The position numbers were made by a program, and so were the translations under genes. Shown here in pieces: positions 62,697 through 64,000 of a DNA stretch of 64,000 bases. The stretch comes from Chrysopilus asiliformis (taxonomy: Eukaryota; Arthropoda; Insecta; Diptera; Rhagionidae): positions 8,788,501 to 8,852,500 of the forward strand of contig OZ035961.1 of assembly GCA_964034945.1 (NCBI GenBank). Direction: 5' to 3'. The notes beneath the pieces were generated by a model. It searched no databases and was not told the DNA's origin. It saw only the letters and a list, made by a program, of their open reading frames with translations. The number at the start of each line of letters is the position of its first letter. Positions within the stretch are counted from its first letter, which is position 1.

Positions 62697-62867
62697 ACGG
62701 TGCCTATTAGTAAATCTTCATTTCTAACTGCGAATTCGCAATTACGTCGACGCTATCGGTAGGTAGAGTGGCTGAATTTTAGGCTTTCCACTTTCAGGAA
62801 CCGAGTTTGATTCTCACTCGTGCAATTCGATTTCTTTCTTTTCATTTACTTTACTTGGATTATTTTT

Positions 62868-63430
62868 ATACCCGTATGGTGAAACAAAAGGGTATATTAA
62901 CTTTGCCTTACCGTTTGTAACGCCAAGATCCCGTCATCACACAAAAAAATGAATTACACCAGTGTGTTTAGAATGATAAAAATAATTAATTTCTGCATGT
63001 CTGTCCGTCTGTCCGTCTGTCTGTCTGTCTGTGGCGCGGATTGCGGGCGCCCGGATTGAGCTAGAGACTTGAAATGTTGCACAGATTCGTTTTTCGTAAA
63101 ATGCGAGGCTAAGTTCGTTAATGGGTAAAAATGGACCATTAGGGGGTGGGGGGGGGGTACCCCCCATACGAACGAAAATGTTTTTCGCGAATATCTCAAA
63201 AACTGTGCATCCTATCAAAAAAGTTCAAGCACAAAAGTTATTTAGAATATGATTCTACATAAAACTCTCATACATCAAAATCCGATTGGAATAAATTTAA
63301 AAAAATCTTATTGGAAAGTTTGACTTCAAAGTGGAATTTTGGTACAACTGTTCGAATTTTGATACGAATATCACCATACGGGTTTTCAATAATTGCCAGA
63401 TTGGCAATTATAGCTTTTGTTATGTTTATT
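62868..63430 (-). repeat. Dispersed ~560-bp repeat, copy B (inverse of 23496-24056)
   Basis: The reverse complement follows copy A from 'aaaagctataattgcc' to 'acgggtataaaa' with point changes. It contains the (GTCT/GTCC)n tract at 63000-63033 and the 'gggggggtacccccc' palindrome at about 63151-63170. Frames predicted across it are shadows of the repeat. Confidence 0.8.
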
Positions 63431-64000
63431 TTTGCTATTATGTATATTTTTTAAAATTATAGGTAAAATGTTATCAAATATGATTTAAAATGTATTTTTC
63501 ATCCAAGAAATTGCTGAAATATGTCGTGAAGTTGAATCCACTAAAATCATAAAATCTTTTTATAAAAATATGAAATCAAAAAGTTTATACCTTTATCCAC
63601 AATACGTTAATAACCGGCAATTTTATTGACCGTTTAAAGAAACTTTATTTATCAGAAGTTCTCTTTAGTATTTCCTCTCATGCGAATTAACTTCGATTTT
63701 TTAGAAGGTCTTAAAATTTTTTCCTTCGTATTTTTTCCGTCCAATAAAACTTTCCCACTTTTAAATTCAGACTAAAGTTGGCAGCTAGAGGCCATGAAAT
63801 GTCCAATTCTTTACTGGTTCCCATATAAGTTTTATGAACTCATTGTATAAATCAGGGAGAACTTGTTCCCGATTGCAAGAAATTGTGCATAAAAAACTCA
63901 ATTTCCTTCTTAAAATCCCACTCCTGATGTATGCAGGTTTTGTTTGATTAAATTTATTTCACGCGTAGAATGAAATCATTCCTGTTTCCCTGTTTATTTG
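63431..64000. other. Non-coding window end
   Basis: AT-rich DNA without a recognisable gene or repeat. Confidence 0.4.

Noticed and set aside
62755..62825. tRNA- or tRNA-SINE-like text (AGTTTGATTCTCACTC as a B-box)
   Set aside because: Arms do not form a proper cloverleaf (T-loop length wrong) and no A-box of the right form is present.
62937..63218. Two overlapping open frames on the minus strand
   Set aside because: They lie wholly inside a dispersed repeat; the same frames appear at 23723-23983.
1..64000. CRISPR arrays, rRNA, operons
   Set aside because: None seen; the DNA is eukaryotic, with spliced genes and interspersed transposons.

Overview
The window reads as AT-rich nuclear DNA from an insect, most likely a fly-type (dipteran) genome. 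Genes have many exons with GT-AG introns, several of them only 59-77 bp. The two recognisable host genes have clear insect homologues, and the rest is dominated by decayed DNA transposons and MITEs. There is no sign of bacterial or viral gene organisation.

Host genes occupy the first 18 kb and point toward each other. At 3109-6103 (+) are the last four exons of a membrane-anchored PAN/zona-pellucida (ZP) domain protein of the apical cuticle type (trynity/neyo/morpheyus/nompA class). Its 5' exons are missing from the window. At 18136-11185 (-) are the first seven coding exons of Atg16, the autophagy scaffold: Atg5-binding N-terminus, coiled coil and the first two WD40 blades. The remaining WD40 blades cannot be found downstream, so the gene is broken, rearranged, or continues beyond the ZP gene. 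The two genes work separately, one in extracellular apical matrix and one in autophagosome formation.

Between the two genes (8.2-10.6 kb) and inside Atg16 introns lies a dense cluster of small elements: a foldback palindrome, a hAT-type MITE with a perfect 8-bp duplication nested in a TAA-flanked MITE, further TAA-flanked MITEs, and a Tc1-type MITE. A 49-bp GC-rich tandem repeat sits about 430 bp upstream of the Atg16 start codon.

From 18.7 kb to 64 kb I find no confident host gene. The stretch looks like a gene desert or very long introns filled with repeats. Landmarks are: a mariner (D,D34D) pseudo-transposase element inserted exactly inside the terminal inverted repeat of a THAP-domain (P-like) element at 36.1-38.3 kb; two decayed DD41D mariner-group elements at 42.0-42.9 and 52.1-55.4 kb, the second split by a 2.39-kb TG...CA insertion that looks like a solo LTR; two large hairpins at 44.74-45.02 and 58.97-59.07 kb; a 122-bp minisatellite at 45.06-45.56 kb with a relative at 20.1 kb; and a 1.6-kb TIR element at 57.31-58.94 kb that contains a small spliced gene. 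That last item is the best candidate for something poorly described. Coordinates of splice sites were read by eye from GT-AG sites and phase; no alignment was run.
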